Source: Cryptomeria japonica
Lineage: Eukaryota; Streptophyta; Pinopsida; Cupressales; Cupressaceae
Direction of reading: 5' to 3'
DNA: 64,000 bases
NCBI RefSeq assembly: GCF_030272615.1
Contig: NC_081412.1
Location: forward strand, 481,564,872 to 481,628,871
The translations under genes and the position numbers were made by a program. Shown here in pieces: positions 46,065 through 59,261 of this stretch (position 1 is its first letter; each line of letters starts with the position of its first letter). The notes beneath the pieces were generated by a model. That model was not told the origin of the DNA, ran no database searches, and saw nothing but the letters and a program-made list of their open reading frames with translations.

Positions 46065-46961
46065 TGAAACATACCAAGCAGCATAACAATACTTCAAGCA
46101 CACAAACAAAATTAGAAAAGTTGTAACAACTTCCCAAAATGCACTTTTATTTGAATCGTCAAATATATTTGCAGTCACAACATAAAATTCCAAGTTCCTT
46201 CTTACAAAAAATATGTCTAATTTATATATAATACCCATAAGCTATGAATCAAGGCTTTCCAACTTTGCACAAAAAGAGTTACTCGTCCCAGAAGATGAAT
46301 TCCAACAAACCATGCAACAATGAGGGTGAGCAAGCTTAGCTAATCGATTCCTTATTTACAGGTGTCCTTTCATCCTCTTCCTGGATAATAGTCTATGCTG
46401 ATTATTTCCGTTGTCCACAGTTTGACTAGAACTGATATAGTAATATGATTAGTTCATAATTAATCTGTCTCCTTCATGTGCGCCTGGCTACGATCGATTA
46501 TGACACCTAGGAGTAGCGTAGAAATGCCCACTAAATGTAGCGATATACAAAATCACCTATGAATCTGTTCGCAATCTCCTCTTTAAACCCCATGAAACCT
46601 GCAAATACTATAAGCGAATTGGATTACTGCAGCGATGGACAGGATTGCTCTAGATTAAACAAACCCAAGGATAGGGGATTTTTCCTACCTTGCAATTGGT
46701 CTTGGGTTTGTCATCCTAGAGCCAGTGTGCACAAAGGCTACAAATTGATCATCCAAGCATCTATAAAACAGAGCTTTCCACCCCCTTAGACAACCAGTTT
46801 GCTAGAACAACACACGAATGTCGGCCTTAGAGCAAGAGCACCAACCAGTCAGCCACAGTAAAAGACAAAGAAACAAAACACAACCTAATCTAACACGTCA
46901 TCCCTAGGAACCGATACACGGAAATTACTAATAAGGCAAAGTTAATTGAGTGCTAAGTAAC
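46065..46961 (-). repeat. Right (5') LTR of gypsy-2, main part
   Basis: Matches the left LTR from its first base. It stops at AGTAAC (46961), where the left LTR continues ACCACTCTTAGGAG; that continuation is found at 59656 (ACCGCTCTTAGGAG). Confidence 0.92.
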
Positions 46962-49089
46962 TATGGATGTGTTTATTATGACACTTCGAACACAGAATAA
47001 AAAACCAAGTATTTTATCCTCTCTTGAACAAAGAAACCTTAAATGCTAAGTCTTTGGATCAAACAAGGTGACCCCAAGGTTTACAATGCGAACAATCAAC
47101 TTTGAATTATGGATAGACTCGGGGTATAAATGTGATATGCTGGTAAACACAAAGGGACTTACACGGTCGTTCTAGGATTTTATCAATTCCTTCTCCTCAA
47201 AATGACTTATAATCTTGCAATAAAGCTCTCAAACTAGATCTATGAATTTTCTTAGAAATTAAATGCAAAAAGGGATAAAGTTTAGGAATCTAATCTATCT
47301 CTAATAATGCAAGAAACTATTGATGACTTAGTGAAACCAAATCAAACTTAGCTTAAACATGAGAAACAACTATGCAAAGATGATGCAGTCTTCTAAGCAA
47401 ATGCAAATGATTTTCAAATCACCAACATACATTAACACCATAAACAATGCGAATCAATGAGCATAAAGAAATTGAAGTTAAGCTTTAATGGGGTTCAATC
47501 TAACCATGCATTGCAACTTGCAATCAACAAATCACAAATGGTATTAACATGTAGGTTTCACCATGAATCAACAACACTATCTTCCATTCAACTAAGCAAC
47601 TTGATGTAAATAACTCTTAATCTAACTTGAGAAATAGGAAACCATGCTAACACCCAAAACAACACATAGGCTCGCCAAGCTTCAATGAGCTTGTATTTAT
47701 TTTGGCAATATCTCAACAACAATTGCACAAAAGTCTCTTGCTACAAATGAAATGAGCAAGCCTTAAATAGAGCTCTTATTAGAAATGATGGGCCGGGATT
47801 GATTTGAAATCAATGGCCAAGATAATTCAAAGCAACCCTAATTAGGGTTAGTTATAACTACCTAATCACCTAACTTTTATTAAATACCAACCAATGGAAA
47901 ATAAAACATTCTCCTTGGCACAAAATGTGAAGAATGGGAACAAATAGGGAAATTGTATGCCACCTACAAATATAACAAACTATCATCTAGGAAGATGTTC
48001 CCCTTATCATTTTCCTTGATGGAAAATGCAATGAATCTGGTCATGATGATGTCAAGTTCTTCCATTGGTGCACTTGGCGCAACTTCCATCTTATACTCCA
48101 TGAATGCCAAGTCATTTGTACACGTGGCAAAAGTCTTTTCCCATTCCAATCCTTGATCATCAAAACCATTCATGAAAATCATGAATGAGTAAGCATCCTC
48201 AAAATGATCCTCTGTAATAAACCCGTTGCCTTGAAAAAGACAGCTTTCATTTTATCCCTCAACTGATTCACTTCCATATCCTTCTCATCAATCACTTCCC
48301 TTCCAAGCACTAATTTGGTTGCAATGAGAATTTTATCATGAATTCCCTTGATCATGGCACCCAACTAATTACAATCCTCCACTCTCTCAAAAGTTTCCAT
48401 TCTTGTCATTAGTGCATAATACCACTTATGAAAGTCACAAGCCTAATTTACCTCCATCACATATCCATCCATCAAAGTTTCCTTAGGGACATCCATCAAC
48501 GCATGCAAACAGGGAAGAGTTTTCTCTTTGACCACCTGGAACTCATCACACAATGCTAGTATAGCCTAAATCTTGTCCTAAATGAATGTAACTCTTCCAT
48601 ATGCTTGTACCAATTCCTCAATGAACACATTAGCTTTATCAAACGTCTTTCCAATCTAGTTCTTCATTGCTTGTGTTGTAGCTTTCATCCCTTCCAAATC
48701 ATCAATTGATTCCATTGAAAGTGCTACTGGAGGGACAAATGTTTCTTTGGCTTGCTGAAATGGATTCATCAAATGATTAATATACTCCTTCAATTGTTGG
48801 TTCTCCATTTTAAGTTGATTCTTCCTTTTTTCCACTTTCCTCCATCTTGCCTTAATTACATTTGAAGACTCGTCAAATTCCTCAATCACTTTCTCTTGTG
48901 TTGCCAATCCGAAATCAAGAGTTGCAATCTCATATTCTTCTAGAGTAATGTCATCTTGTGTCTTATCAACCCTTGCAATAGCAACTTGCACTGTGTGGGA
49001 TCCCAAACTATCCTTTGTGATCTTGGAGTACCTCTAAGCTTGTTTCTTCTCCGTAGTCTTGCCAATCCTACTTAGAAAATCTTCCAAGG

Positions 49090-51929
49090 TGTTGATGTGT
49101 TTTTTAGCACAATTGAACACAGAATAAAATACCAAGGTATCTTATCCTCTCTTGAACAAAGTCTCTCAAATGCTATGCTTTGCGATCAAATGAGACAACT
49201 CCAAGGTTTCTATTGTTGGGTCTTGACTTGTGGATAAGCTCAATGGTTGATGTGAATGTTGGTAATCCAAGGGAACTTACATTGAATACTTGAATGTTGA
49301 ACGTTTGGATGTTGCTGGAACTTGGCTTCTAACTACTTGCTTGGAAAATAAAATGGTAAAAGACATAGGGTTGGAGGATTCTAATCTAATCCTAAGAATG
49401 TAGGAACAATGGACAATCCTTGGTGAAACTCAACTAAGCCTTGCTTTGACATGCAGAGCAACAACTCCACAAGCTTAGTGCGATCTTCTAAGGAAGGCAT
49501 AAATGATGTTCAAATCACAATCAACAACAAGGATACCATCAAGGTGATGCATATCGAGGTACGAATAGCAATTGAAATTAAGCTCATTTAAGGATTCCAG
49601 TTGACCACACAAGGCAAACTTACGATCAACAAATTGCTAGTTTCACCATTAGTCATTCATAATTCCTTTCATTCAACTAAACAACATGAAAGCAAATGAG
49701 AAGTAGAGACCATGCAACTTGTTGAAATAACACATCAAATTCACCATAGCTTCAATGAGATCATATGCTCTTTACAACAAAGCCTAGGTAACAATATTTG
49801 CCTTCTCCTAATCTAACCTTTATTTTTAATTGCTAACTATTTTATATTCTTCTACTATTGTTAACTTGCTATTAATCCCCCCTTAACAAATGAGAAAACT
49901 AAGCCTTATATAGATAGCTCTTTACAATGAATGGCTCAGATTGATTCACAATCAATGGCCCAGATCACATGATAGAAAACCCTTATTAGGGTTTCTTAGA
50001 ACAAACTCCTCTAACCAATGAGAAAACTACATTTAGGTTCGATATTGAATATGAACCAATAGAAAATGAGGGTAGGTAGCTCGAAGTTTGTGTCTTCGTG
50101 GAATGAATCAAGTGCATTGCATCCGGACATGCTGACGTGGAGCCTCTTGATTGGTTGAGTGATGACTAGGATGCCACCTCAGTTTGCACTTGCAGAATTG
50201 ATGGATCAACACAAAGTGTTTGAACAATATCTCTTGATACTCAACACTATTCAGTTTTCTCAATATGATGATGATAGTTGATCTTCCCTTATTCTTGGTC
50301 TTAATCTTGTCATTTCTCATCAACTCCGTGTAGTGTGAACCTTGCCTTGGCGTTGTCTTCTTGCTGAACCTAAGTCCTTCAACTTTGCAATGTTTTGAAT
50401 CTTCTTCCATCATTCCTTACAATCACTCCTTGCATTAGACCTGGAAAAGAACATAATTTTAATCAAAACACCAAAAATGAAAACAATATTACACAAAACT
50501 TATGCTTTCTAAAATCTTTTCAAATCTGTTCATTAATCTCCAAAGCTGAAACTGATGTTGCTTGACTTGTAATCTGATCCAATTATGCTCAAATCAGAAT
50601 GCCCTAGCTGGAGAAATTCACCAAAATCAGGTCTGATGGTATACAGAATTTCACCAAATTTTGTCTATGTTGCCTTCAATTTGGACTGGAAATTTTCCAG
50701 ATTGGACTTAGAATTCTTCTTACCCAAATCGCTTATCTTAAAGGTTTATATTGATCAATGAAATGATCAAAATTCTTTGCATAAGTCGCTGGTCTCCTTT
50801 GTCTAAATTGCTGGCCTGAAGGTGAAATTGTCCTTTCAAATTGTCGCCTTGAATGATAAAATTGCTGAAGATAAACTTGCTACTGTTTTGTACCTGCAGA
50901 TCGAATTTTGCTTGAGTGATGTTTTTAAAAAATGAAATTGAATGCCTTCTTATATAGGTGCTGAAGACATAGAGTCACCACTTTTCATCTCTAATTTCCA
51001 CGTAGGCCGACTTGTTTTTATTAAATAAAACGTTTTGCTATTCTTTTGGGCACTAACATCATACTTGCCAACTTTGCCTTTCGAACTTGTTTGTTGGGGT
51101 TCATTTGCACTTCACAACTTCAGCATTAATTTTGCTCTCATTTTGTACCTTATGATCTTGGCGGCAATTTCGGGTTCATTTGGACTCGATCAAAACACTT
51201 TTCAAATCGGTCCTAGACTTTCATTTGGACTTGGTGATCTTGGTGGATTTGATCCTTTGGACTTGATTCTATGGACTTGATTCTTTGGACTACATTCTTT
51301 GGACTTGATTCTTTCATGTTTTGCTCGTACTACTTCCAAGTCCAAAACTTTAAATCTTGAAAGACGGTATTTTATCCTTCATTTGGATTAAACTGATTCC
51401 ATGTTTCGTTTGTACCACTTCCGTTTTGTGAAATCTCCAACTTCAAGGGCGGAAATTTATCTCCATTCATACCAAGTTCGTACCTCATTTCATCCATACC
51501 TCTTCCAAGTCTTGAATTCTCCAACTTGAAGGGCGGAAATTTCACCTTCATTCGTACCAAGTTCGAATTGGGATTACAAGGTTCTCATTTGCACAAACAT
51601 GGACTTGCTAAGCAAACATTCATCGGGATCAATTTTTTGAGCAAACTCATGCCTTTGTCAAATTTTCATCTCAAAACCTTAGTTCATTCCATTTCAAACC
51701 ATAAGACCTTTTCTTGCAAATTGACAATTTTTTAGCAACATTAACCACCTTCGCAAGGTTGGCAAGACAACCTCAATCCTGACTTGACAAGACATATTCC
51801 ACCTCCCATAAGCAAGGACTAACAGCTACTAAACTAACCAAGCTAAGACGGCCTAACTAAACACCTAAACTTAAGCAAAAAGTGGGGGTCCCCATTTGCA
51901 ATGGGGCGATGTGTGAAAATGTCACAATA
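49090..51929 (-). mobile_element. 2.84-kb LTR-like unit, TGTTGTGAC family, copy 2
   Basis: In plus orientation it begins TGTTGATGTGTTTTTTAGC and ends GATGTGTGAAAATGTCACAATA. Its flanks are perfect CAAGG copies (49085-49089 and 51930-51934). It interrupts the ORF of copy 3 exactly between codons of a continuous frame. It shares the start block (AACACAGAATAAAATACC), the GACATGCTGACGTGG block near 50127 and the TCCCCATTTGCAATGGGG end with copy 1. It has no long ORF; 50108-50413 (minus) is an unrecognised 101-codon frame. A solo LTR of a long-LTR family is the simplest reading. Confidence 0.9.
50947..51011 (-). promoter_or_regulatory. TATA box with upstream GCCGAC (copy 2)
   Basis: The minus-strand box CCTATATAAGAA is at 50947-50958. 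The plus text TAGGCCGACTTG has GCCGAC at 51006-51011, about 48 bases upstream. Arranged as in copies 1 and 3. Confidence 0.5.
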
Positions 51930-54647
51930 CAAGGTATTATCTATATTAGTCTCTACCACCACCCTCTTCTTCATTCTATTTCTTAGCCATTCAAGAGCAA
52001 TGCATTGTTCAATATCCCCACTCATTTCATCATTCATTTCCTCATTGTCTTGAAATCCTTGAAGTGTCGATATCATTCCATCATTGACATCCTCATCTAG
52101 AAAAGCCATGTCTACATCCTTCAAAATTTCCTCAATTGGTATTGTTGCTTGCTCCACTGAATGATCATCAAGTGGAATTTCCACACCTCAAGAAGGATTT
52201 CCCTCATGGTCTTGTTGTTGAATTGATTCCAAGGATTCATTCACCCCTTGACTTTTTGGAATGCTTAGGTGAACCTCTACCTCCTTTTGTGACTCATTTT
52301 GCGCGATTAATGTTGCATTTCTACCCGAAGACAAGGCCTTGTTGGACAAAAGAAGTGCTAGCCGATGAGTGAGTTGTTCTTGACTTTTGTTTCTTTTGTG
52401 ACGGCTCCTCACTTGAAACTTCCTTTCTCTTAGTCTATCTCTTTCTCTCTCAATATTGATTTCATGTTGTTCTTCATTCGTCTCATCCTCAAAAGAGTGT
52501 GATTCCAAATCACCCATCAAGTCATACGTTAGAGGGATATTCATTTCCTTCAACCTATTAACTTGGTGATCCATCCATCATTGTGTATGTACCATGATTG
52601 GTTTTATCAATAAGTTCAAATCAGCTATCTCTAACTCGGACCAATTAGGAGCTGGAAGAGGCTTACTCTTTTCTTCTTCAAAATGTAGTTGAAAACAATT
52701 TCCATCATCCTCAACCTGATCCGAAATGAGGAATAGTCAACACATTCTAATCATTCGTACCGAAAGCCTCGAACACATCCTCTTCCTAATTTCAAAATCA
52801 TCCATAGCATTTGCCCAATAGTCTTCTAGATGTACCTTGTGTCCATACTTCCAAATGTCGTTCTAATCTTGTGATGAGGATCAAAATTTGATCTTGGTGC
52901 ATAGGTCACAAGGGAATAGAATTGCAACTCTTCCTCGGATCCTTCGGCTGCCTTAGATGATGGACATGTCTCAATTGAGATCCCAAAGGTGAGTGGAAAA
53001 GGCATCCCAACTTTGCGCTTGTTCTTTTGAATTTTATCATATGTACTGAGTTGAATTGTAACTTCCAACAATATCATCTTGTTGGTTGGGTACCTTGGAA
53101 GACGATAAGGAGAAGATCAAAATCCTTGAACTCGGATGTAAGTGAACTTGGGAAACTGAATGAACCACGAGCCAAACTTCTTCACTAAGTCCTTAACCTC
53201 TTGTGAGTGTCTCCTTGTAAAGTTTGGACAATGTACATGGAGAAGGCATCATTCACTCACCTAAAATGGGTGGCATTGTGAAGATGCAATTGGGGATAAC
53301 TTTCATACACCTTGACTTGTCGTTCTCCATTCCCCACTAGTCCTCTCCATGTCAATCCTCTATATTTATAGGTTCTTGCCAGCATGTCGACTATGTAAGA
53401 GCTCATATAGAATGATTTAATTCACTACAAGTTCCTCAGATTCTCATCTAGGTTATTATTGATTGTCTTGCCCTAGTTGATCATCTTCACCATGGTTGCT
53501 ATCTCAACAATAAAGCAAAACATCCAAGGCTCAAAGGTAGAAGCTTGAGGGGAACCCATCACTCGGTTCAACAAGGTGACAAGATCACCATACTCCTTGA
53601 AATCAGACCTAACAAGCCTCTTTGGTTACTTGGTATAATGCTTCCTTGGCTTCAATATCCATGTGTTGTTGATGATCTCCGCACAAGACTCAAGTCCATT
53701 GTTGTATATCTTCAAATCCTCCTCCTTAGTCTTGTAAATCATGAAATTGTACCTTGGAATATGGAAAGCCTCCGCAATAGAATCCTCTATCAAATCAGCT
53801 AGCACTCTATCTTCGAGACCTATTACTTGTCTTTCTTTGGGATCATAGTGTCTTGCAGACTCCACCATCAACTTGGCACATTGTATTGCAGGGGGGAAGC
53901 CGCCAGCTTGCACAATTCCATTACTCACCATCCTTTTGACTAGCTTAGACGGATTGTAGCCATGCATTCGTTCTTTGAACTCCTCCAAGTCCATGTGTCC
54001 AAGGTTGGTGTCCCCAACCTTCTTCCACTTCGAGACAATCTTTGATTTTGGAAGCACTCCCTTGTACTCATACCTCATTTGTGTTTGCCTTGAGACTCCT
54101 CAAGCTCTAGCACCCGACATCTACCTCCTTTCCTCTCAAAACTCAAGTTTACTTGGTGATGACAATGTAGGTAGAAATCTGATCAAAATGTGGACAAAAT
54201 TTGCCCCAAAAGGAGATGTCCTGATTCTGCCTTTGACTGGAACCTAACCTCTAACCAGGTCTGCTTATAATTTTCTGTGTAAGGTGAAGAAGCTGAGAAA
54301 ATTCGCACCAAATCAGGCTAATTCGCTCCTCCTACATGGAAATTTGACCCTAAAAAGGTTTGATTTGTAATGTGAATTAGGTCTACCCAAATTTGCACCA
54401 AAGACTGTTGATATTGCATCAAATCAGGTCTGAAAAAATGGTGTAAACATCTCTAAATCGCACTAAATCAAGCTTGATAATTCCCTTCTATGTTCAACCA
54501 GAATTTTGCCTTGAATATGGAAGAAAGATGCTCCAAAAAACTTGATAAAATTCAAACAAATGAGGTCTGGTGGTAATTCACTCTGCTTCTTGATCAGCTA
54601 TGGATTGAATTGCAAATTGATGTTCTTGGAATGAAATTTGACCTCTT

Positions 54648-54806
54648 ACTTATAGTTCTCTCACCCTTGAATTAATTCTCCAAATGACCTAGCCAGCCTA
54701 GCATTATATGTTTGATTTTTTGAAATTTGAATTGCCTTAATTAGGCCGACTTGGAGAGTTGTTTATTTTTTATCTTTAAAGATTTTAATCTTTCTTTAAG
54801 GCCGAC
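54648..54806 (-). promoter_or_regulatory. TATA-like box with two upstream GCCGAC motifs (copy 3)
   Basis: A weak minus-strand TATA-like ACTATAAGTAAG lies near 54648-54659. GCCGAC is at 54747-54752 (TTAGGCCGACTTGG) and 54801-54806 (AAGGCCGACC). The ORF start at 54120 lies about 530 bases downstream, room for a leader. Confidence 0.45.
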
Positions 54807-55879
54807 CTTAACCTAACTGCCCCTAGCAACATTTAGATGGGTTCAAGGATAATGAAGAGCGGTAGAACATGCCTCCCAAGGACAAGTGGGCACTAATGTA
54901 TGTGCTCCACGAAATATAGAGCACTAAAACGTGGTAGTGTTGGAATATAGGGCGGTAAAACATGGTATGCAAGGATTTGAGAGTGCTAAATCTTATAATG
55001 CAAGGATAAGTGGGCACTAAAACAAGATGAGCCCATATTCATGAGTGCTAAAATGAGTGTTCCATGGATACATGAATGCTAGGATTGGTAAGTCAAGGAA
55101 TTTCCAAAGTGATAATCACTAAGTGATGAGCACTAGAAATGCTTTTGTAGAGAATTTCTAAAGTGATGAGCACTAGAACTGCTTTTGTCGATAATTTCTA
55201 AAGTGATGGGTGCTAGGATTGCAAGGACAAGGACAAAACATTTGGTGAAGAATTTCCAAGTGAAACTTGTGGATTTTGCTAAGGAAAAAATCTTCTTTAA
55301 TTTTACAAATCCACAATAATAGTTAACCTTTGGATTTTGATTTGAAATTCCACCTCACACAAATATTGTACTTGAATTTTACAACTTTATCTAAGAATTT
55401 TACAAAAAAAATATATTTTCCCTCCTGTCAAGGTCGGAAAATCTGATCTTGACAAGGAATTTTCCTTGTCCAGCTATTGAATTTCACAATTTTACCCTTA
55501 GCACTTCAAAAACCCTAAATCCTTGGCAATTTGATCCTAACAACAACTTTGCAACATTTTTACAATTTTTAGCAAACTTGACGACATTTTAGCAATTTTG
55601 ACAACATGACAAGATTGACATTTCGCCCTTAACTTACAACCCCATAACTCACTAACAAGTCTCAGACAAAGATTTCGAAACTTAGTGACATTTCTAAGGG
55701 CAAACTTGCAATCAAGACCCAAAATTATGTAATGTGCCCACTTTGGAATAGAATTTAATAATAAATAATATAATAAAATTAAAATTAAAAAATATAACTA
55801 AATATAATTAAAATTTAATTAAGTTAATGAAGGGTCAAAAGACATGGAAGGAAAAGTTGTGACTTCCTCAAACATGAGA

Positions 55880-56119
55880 TATAAAAGGGAGAAGAGAACC
55901 TCATTTGAGGGAGGATAATTTGGAAATAAGAAGTGCAGATCTGATTTAAATAGGAGAGGCAGACCTGATTGTGAAAGGTTGTGTCCCTTTCAAAGGACAG
56001 GAATAATGAAGGGTTGCAACTCTTTCAAATGGTGCTAATGGTGAAAGGGTGTGTCTCTTGCCAAAGGGCATACATGATGAAGAGGTGTGACCCCTCCCTC
56101 ACATTGAGAGATATAAAGG
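55880..56119 (+). promoter_or_regulatory. Two TATA-type boxes in direct repeats
   Basis: GAGATATAAAAGGGA (from 55877) and GAGATATAAAGGAAG (from 56109) lie in similar contexts, each after a stretch reading TGACTTCCTCA or TGACCCCTCCC and CACATTGAG or AAACATGAG. They look like duplicated core promoters of the LTR-like element. Confidence 0.45.
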
Positions 56120-58326
56120 AAGGGTATGAATACAATTCATATCCCATAGCAGATAAAACAGCAGCAGAACTTCTCATATTCACAGCAGTTAGCGATTACC
56201 ATAAGCAGATTGCAAGATCTCAAAAAGGAGAAATATCTAAGAAGATCAAACGGAATAAAGAAAGAAAAAAGGAAAGACTTCAGGCGGTAACCTAGTCACA
56301 AAAACCTGATAAGAATTTCCATTGCTGCAATCATATCTATAATAAACTTATGCACATTGGCAAATGTAATATATCACTGCTTTCATAAGTTTCTGCACTG
56401 TTGAATATTAGCAAATTCTGAGGAATTGTCATGTCCCCATCATTTTGATGCAATTCCCACATTGCATTTGTTGAATAAAGACACTTAAAAATTTCTAAGT
56501 GTCAAAAGTTAATAAGGGAAAAAGTAACTTTTATAAAGTTACTTTATAAGCCTAAGTTTCTTTTTTTAATAAAGGCTTATGTTTTAATAAAGTGGCCCCT
56601 TTAATGTCAATGCCACCCCTTTGCTCAAATCACTTAAATGACATGGCATGGTGGGACCCTTGTCTTACTTTAAAAGCCTTTAAGCCTTTCAGCTACGTAA
56701 ACCCAAAAGATGCCAAGGAAGATGCTTTTTTAGTTGGATTTTCCATTTAGGGTTACACCACTCCTTGGAAAAAGTTATTAGACTTTTTGGAGGAGGGAAT
56801 TGGCATTATGTTATTATTTTATTTTCTGATTTTCTCAGCTCTGCATTAGCAGCAGAAATTGCAGGTGTTTGGAGGACGTAAACCCTCAGATCTGCATTGG
56901 TAGTGGAGGTGTACCCACTAATTTGCCCACGTGGGACAAGGATGTGCCTTGTCTAGACCCAATGGGGGTCAATTTAGCAACAAAACCAGCCCAGCAATCA
57001 CCATTAGGTATGATATATCAATTCTGAGCAGTTTGTCTTGAAATTGCAGCAAGTGTGGGTTTCATAATTGCAGTCGTACCATTCCAGGCAGTGTCGTACC
57101 ATTCTAGAAGGTTGTGCATCAATTTAAAATTAAATGGAGGGTTCTAACTCCATTTCTTGTGCTTGATCTCATTGTTGGGATTAGAAAGGGTAGTGTGGAA
57201 GAAATCACAATCAACTGACTAGATTTGTGATTAGGGTGAGCAAAACAGTGGGAAAAGAAGGTCAAAATTGTATAATTTTGCCTGGCAAAGGTTGGATTTC
57301 CAGCTGGTAATTGGGTTCTTGCCCAATTTGTCATTGGTAATTCATCTTATGGCAGAATAAGTAGATTGGATCCACTGATCTGCTCCTATACCATCCTTCT
57401 CAGCTTGTATCCATTTTCTGGATAGCAAACCAGCCTCAAACCCTAGCATTGGATCCTTGGTATGTTTTCTGCTTGTACATGTGAATGTTATTTCACTTCT
57501 AGATGATTGTAATCTGCTGTCATATAAAATATCAGAAGTTGATCTCTTGATTATAGTTCATTTTTATGTTGTTTTTTGTCATATGTTGCAAACCCCATCA
57601 CCAAAAAACAACACAAAAGAAACAAACTCTTCTACATCTTCTGTCTAGTCTCTAAGAACACCAAAAAGGCTCCAAAATATAGTTTATTAAATTTAAATTT
57701 AAACAGGGCAGCAAAAGACCTATTTAGGGATCTTTTAGGAATCCTTGTTGATAATATATTGAATTCATATATGTAGAATAGTACTGTGAATCTGTTCTAG
57801 AAAGTTTCTGAGTATGATTGAAGGAGACGAATTATAGTGAGGATAATGGTGCTGAGGTTATCTTGTAGGCACGCCACCTCATGGCTTAAGACCAGGGAGT
57901 CCCATGAGGCCAAGGGGGTACAAAGGTGCTGCCCTTGGGTCTATGAAGAATAGACTTGCTGAGCACCTCACTGTAACAGCCCTCATACCTTCTATCATGC
58001 TGAATGAATATGTAAACCATGGGTTATAGGATGACAAGTGGAGGAAAACAGTGATAGGATGCCTCACTAGGTAGGCCACCTTGTTGATGCCATGGGCCAC
58101 ATGAGGTCAAGGGGGTTAAGCCGCCCTTGAGCCTAGGATAGAGGATTTCTTGGGCACCACACTTGGTCATCCTATCCTATTCCTATTCTATGATTATGTT
58201 CTTTTAAAATGAATTCATGCTTTACTCAAATAAGTTCTTAGGATTTGTTATAATCATGTAATTTATAATTTTATATATCCTAACTTGTCTACAAGGCTTC
58301 GTTCAAAATACCAGGTATCTCTAAAT

Positions 58327-59261
58327 CATAGAAACGGGACTCGAACTCGGCAAGGCTGTCTCGACTCGGGACTCGGACTCGGCAAAAAAAACTCGGCTCA
58401 AACTTGGCTGGACTCAGCAAAGTGAAAAACTCAAGAAATTTAGAGATTTTTAAAGATTTAAAACTTGTTTAATGCACCCTTTATTAAATACACCTTAAAG
58501 ACACAATAACATCATCAAATAGAAGCTAATTTGATTACATACACAAGTATACATCAATCACATAAACATAAACGCAAATTGTCGCTAAAGGAAATAACAA
58601 ACATAGATATATAAATATTGTCAAATGTATACAATATTACAAAACTCATGGAATAAAAAATACATGTCATCATATGATCAAATGAGACCCAAACTATTCC
58701 TTTCCAACTCTTGATGCACCAAATGACAGTATATGTTGTTATATGGAGCCTAATCAGACTCGGAGGTTAAAATTTCCCCACTTTTATCAATGCAGTTCAC
58801 CCCCTAATTTTACGATGGGAGTTTGGGGGCAGCGCCCCCAAGTTGGGGTCAAGGGGCAACGGGCCCCTGGCACGCTCCCTAGGCCTCGTGAGGCCAAAAG
58901 ACTTATTATTTTATAAAGGCGTCGGGTGTTATTTTTCTATTGTTTCTCCTCACAACTCACCTTTCTCCTCCTATTGTGCCAAATGAATGAAATGAAGTTC
59001 ACTTTTAGGCTCAAAGCATAATATAAACCAAAAAAAATCAATTCGAAACATATTAGAAGTGTTTTTTTTAGCTTAAAGTTACATGCTGCTGGTTGAGTTT
59101 GCAAGTCGGGACTTGCCAAACTTGGCCAAAATCGTCGAGTCCAAGTTTGGGCGATTTTGGGCCCCACTCAGCCGAGTCCAAGTCCAAGCCCCCTGGACTC
59201 GCCCAGCCTGACTCGACTCGGAAATCGCCCAAACTCGGCGATTTCTAGCAATTCTCGTTTG
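58327..59261. mobile_element. Small GACTCGG-rich element, hAT-like nonautonomous (tentative)
   Basis: About 935 bp with both ends dense in GACTCGG/CCGAGTC words in opposite orientation (58340-58425 and 59150-59245). The interior has a GC-rich block GGGGGCAGCGCCCCC near 58827. The flanking octamers are CTCTAAAT (58319-58326) and TTCTAAAT (59262-59269), 7 of 8 matching, the size used by hAT transposases. The terminal inverted repeats are weak (CATAGAAACGGG against CAAACGAGAATT), so the class is uncertain. No transposase frame. Confidence 0.5.

Larger units (their letters stand above)
47964..54120 (-). pseudogene. Broken multi-domain ORF of unknown family, split by a nested unit
   Basis: I do not recognise this family. 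The likely start is the ATG at 54120 (MSGARA, one TGA, then GVSRQTQMRYEYKGV). The N-terminal part to 53626 looks globular: WKKVGDTNLGHMDLEEFKER, MHGYNPSKLVKRMVSNGIVQ and AGGFPPAIQCAKLMVESARH. The stretch 53620-52580 is shifted and stop-ridden. 52574-51930 has an Arg/Glu-rich patch (ERERDRLRERKFQVRSRHKR) and an acidic part. The frame then crosses the 49090-51929 insertion without shift: TNIDNTL before it, EDFLSRIGKTTEKK after. Next come a coiled-coil-like KVEKRKNQLKMENQQLKEYI and a helical tail with FQVVKEKTLPCLHALMDVPK. Many stops show it is dead. Confidence 0.55.
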
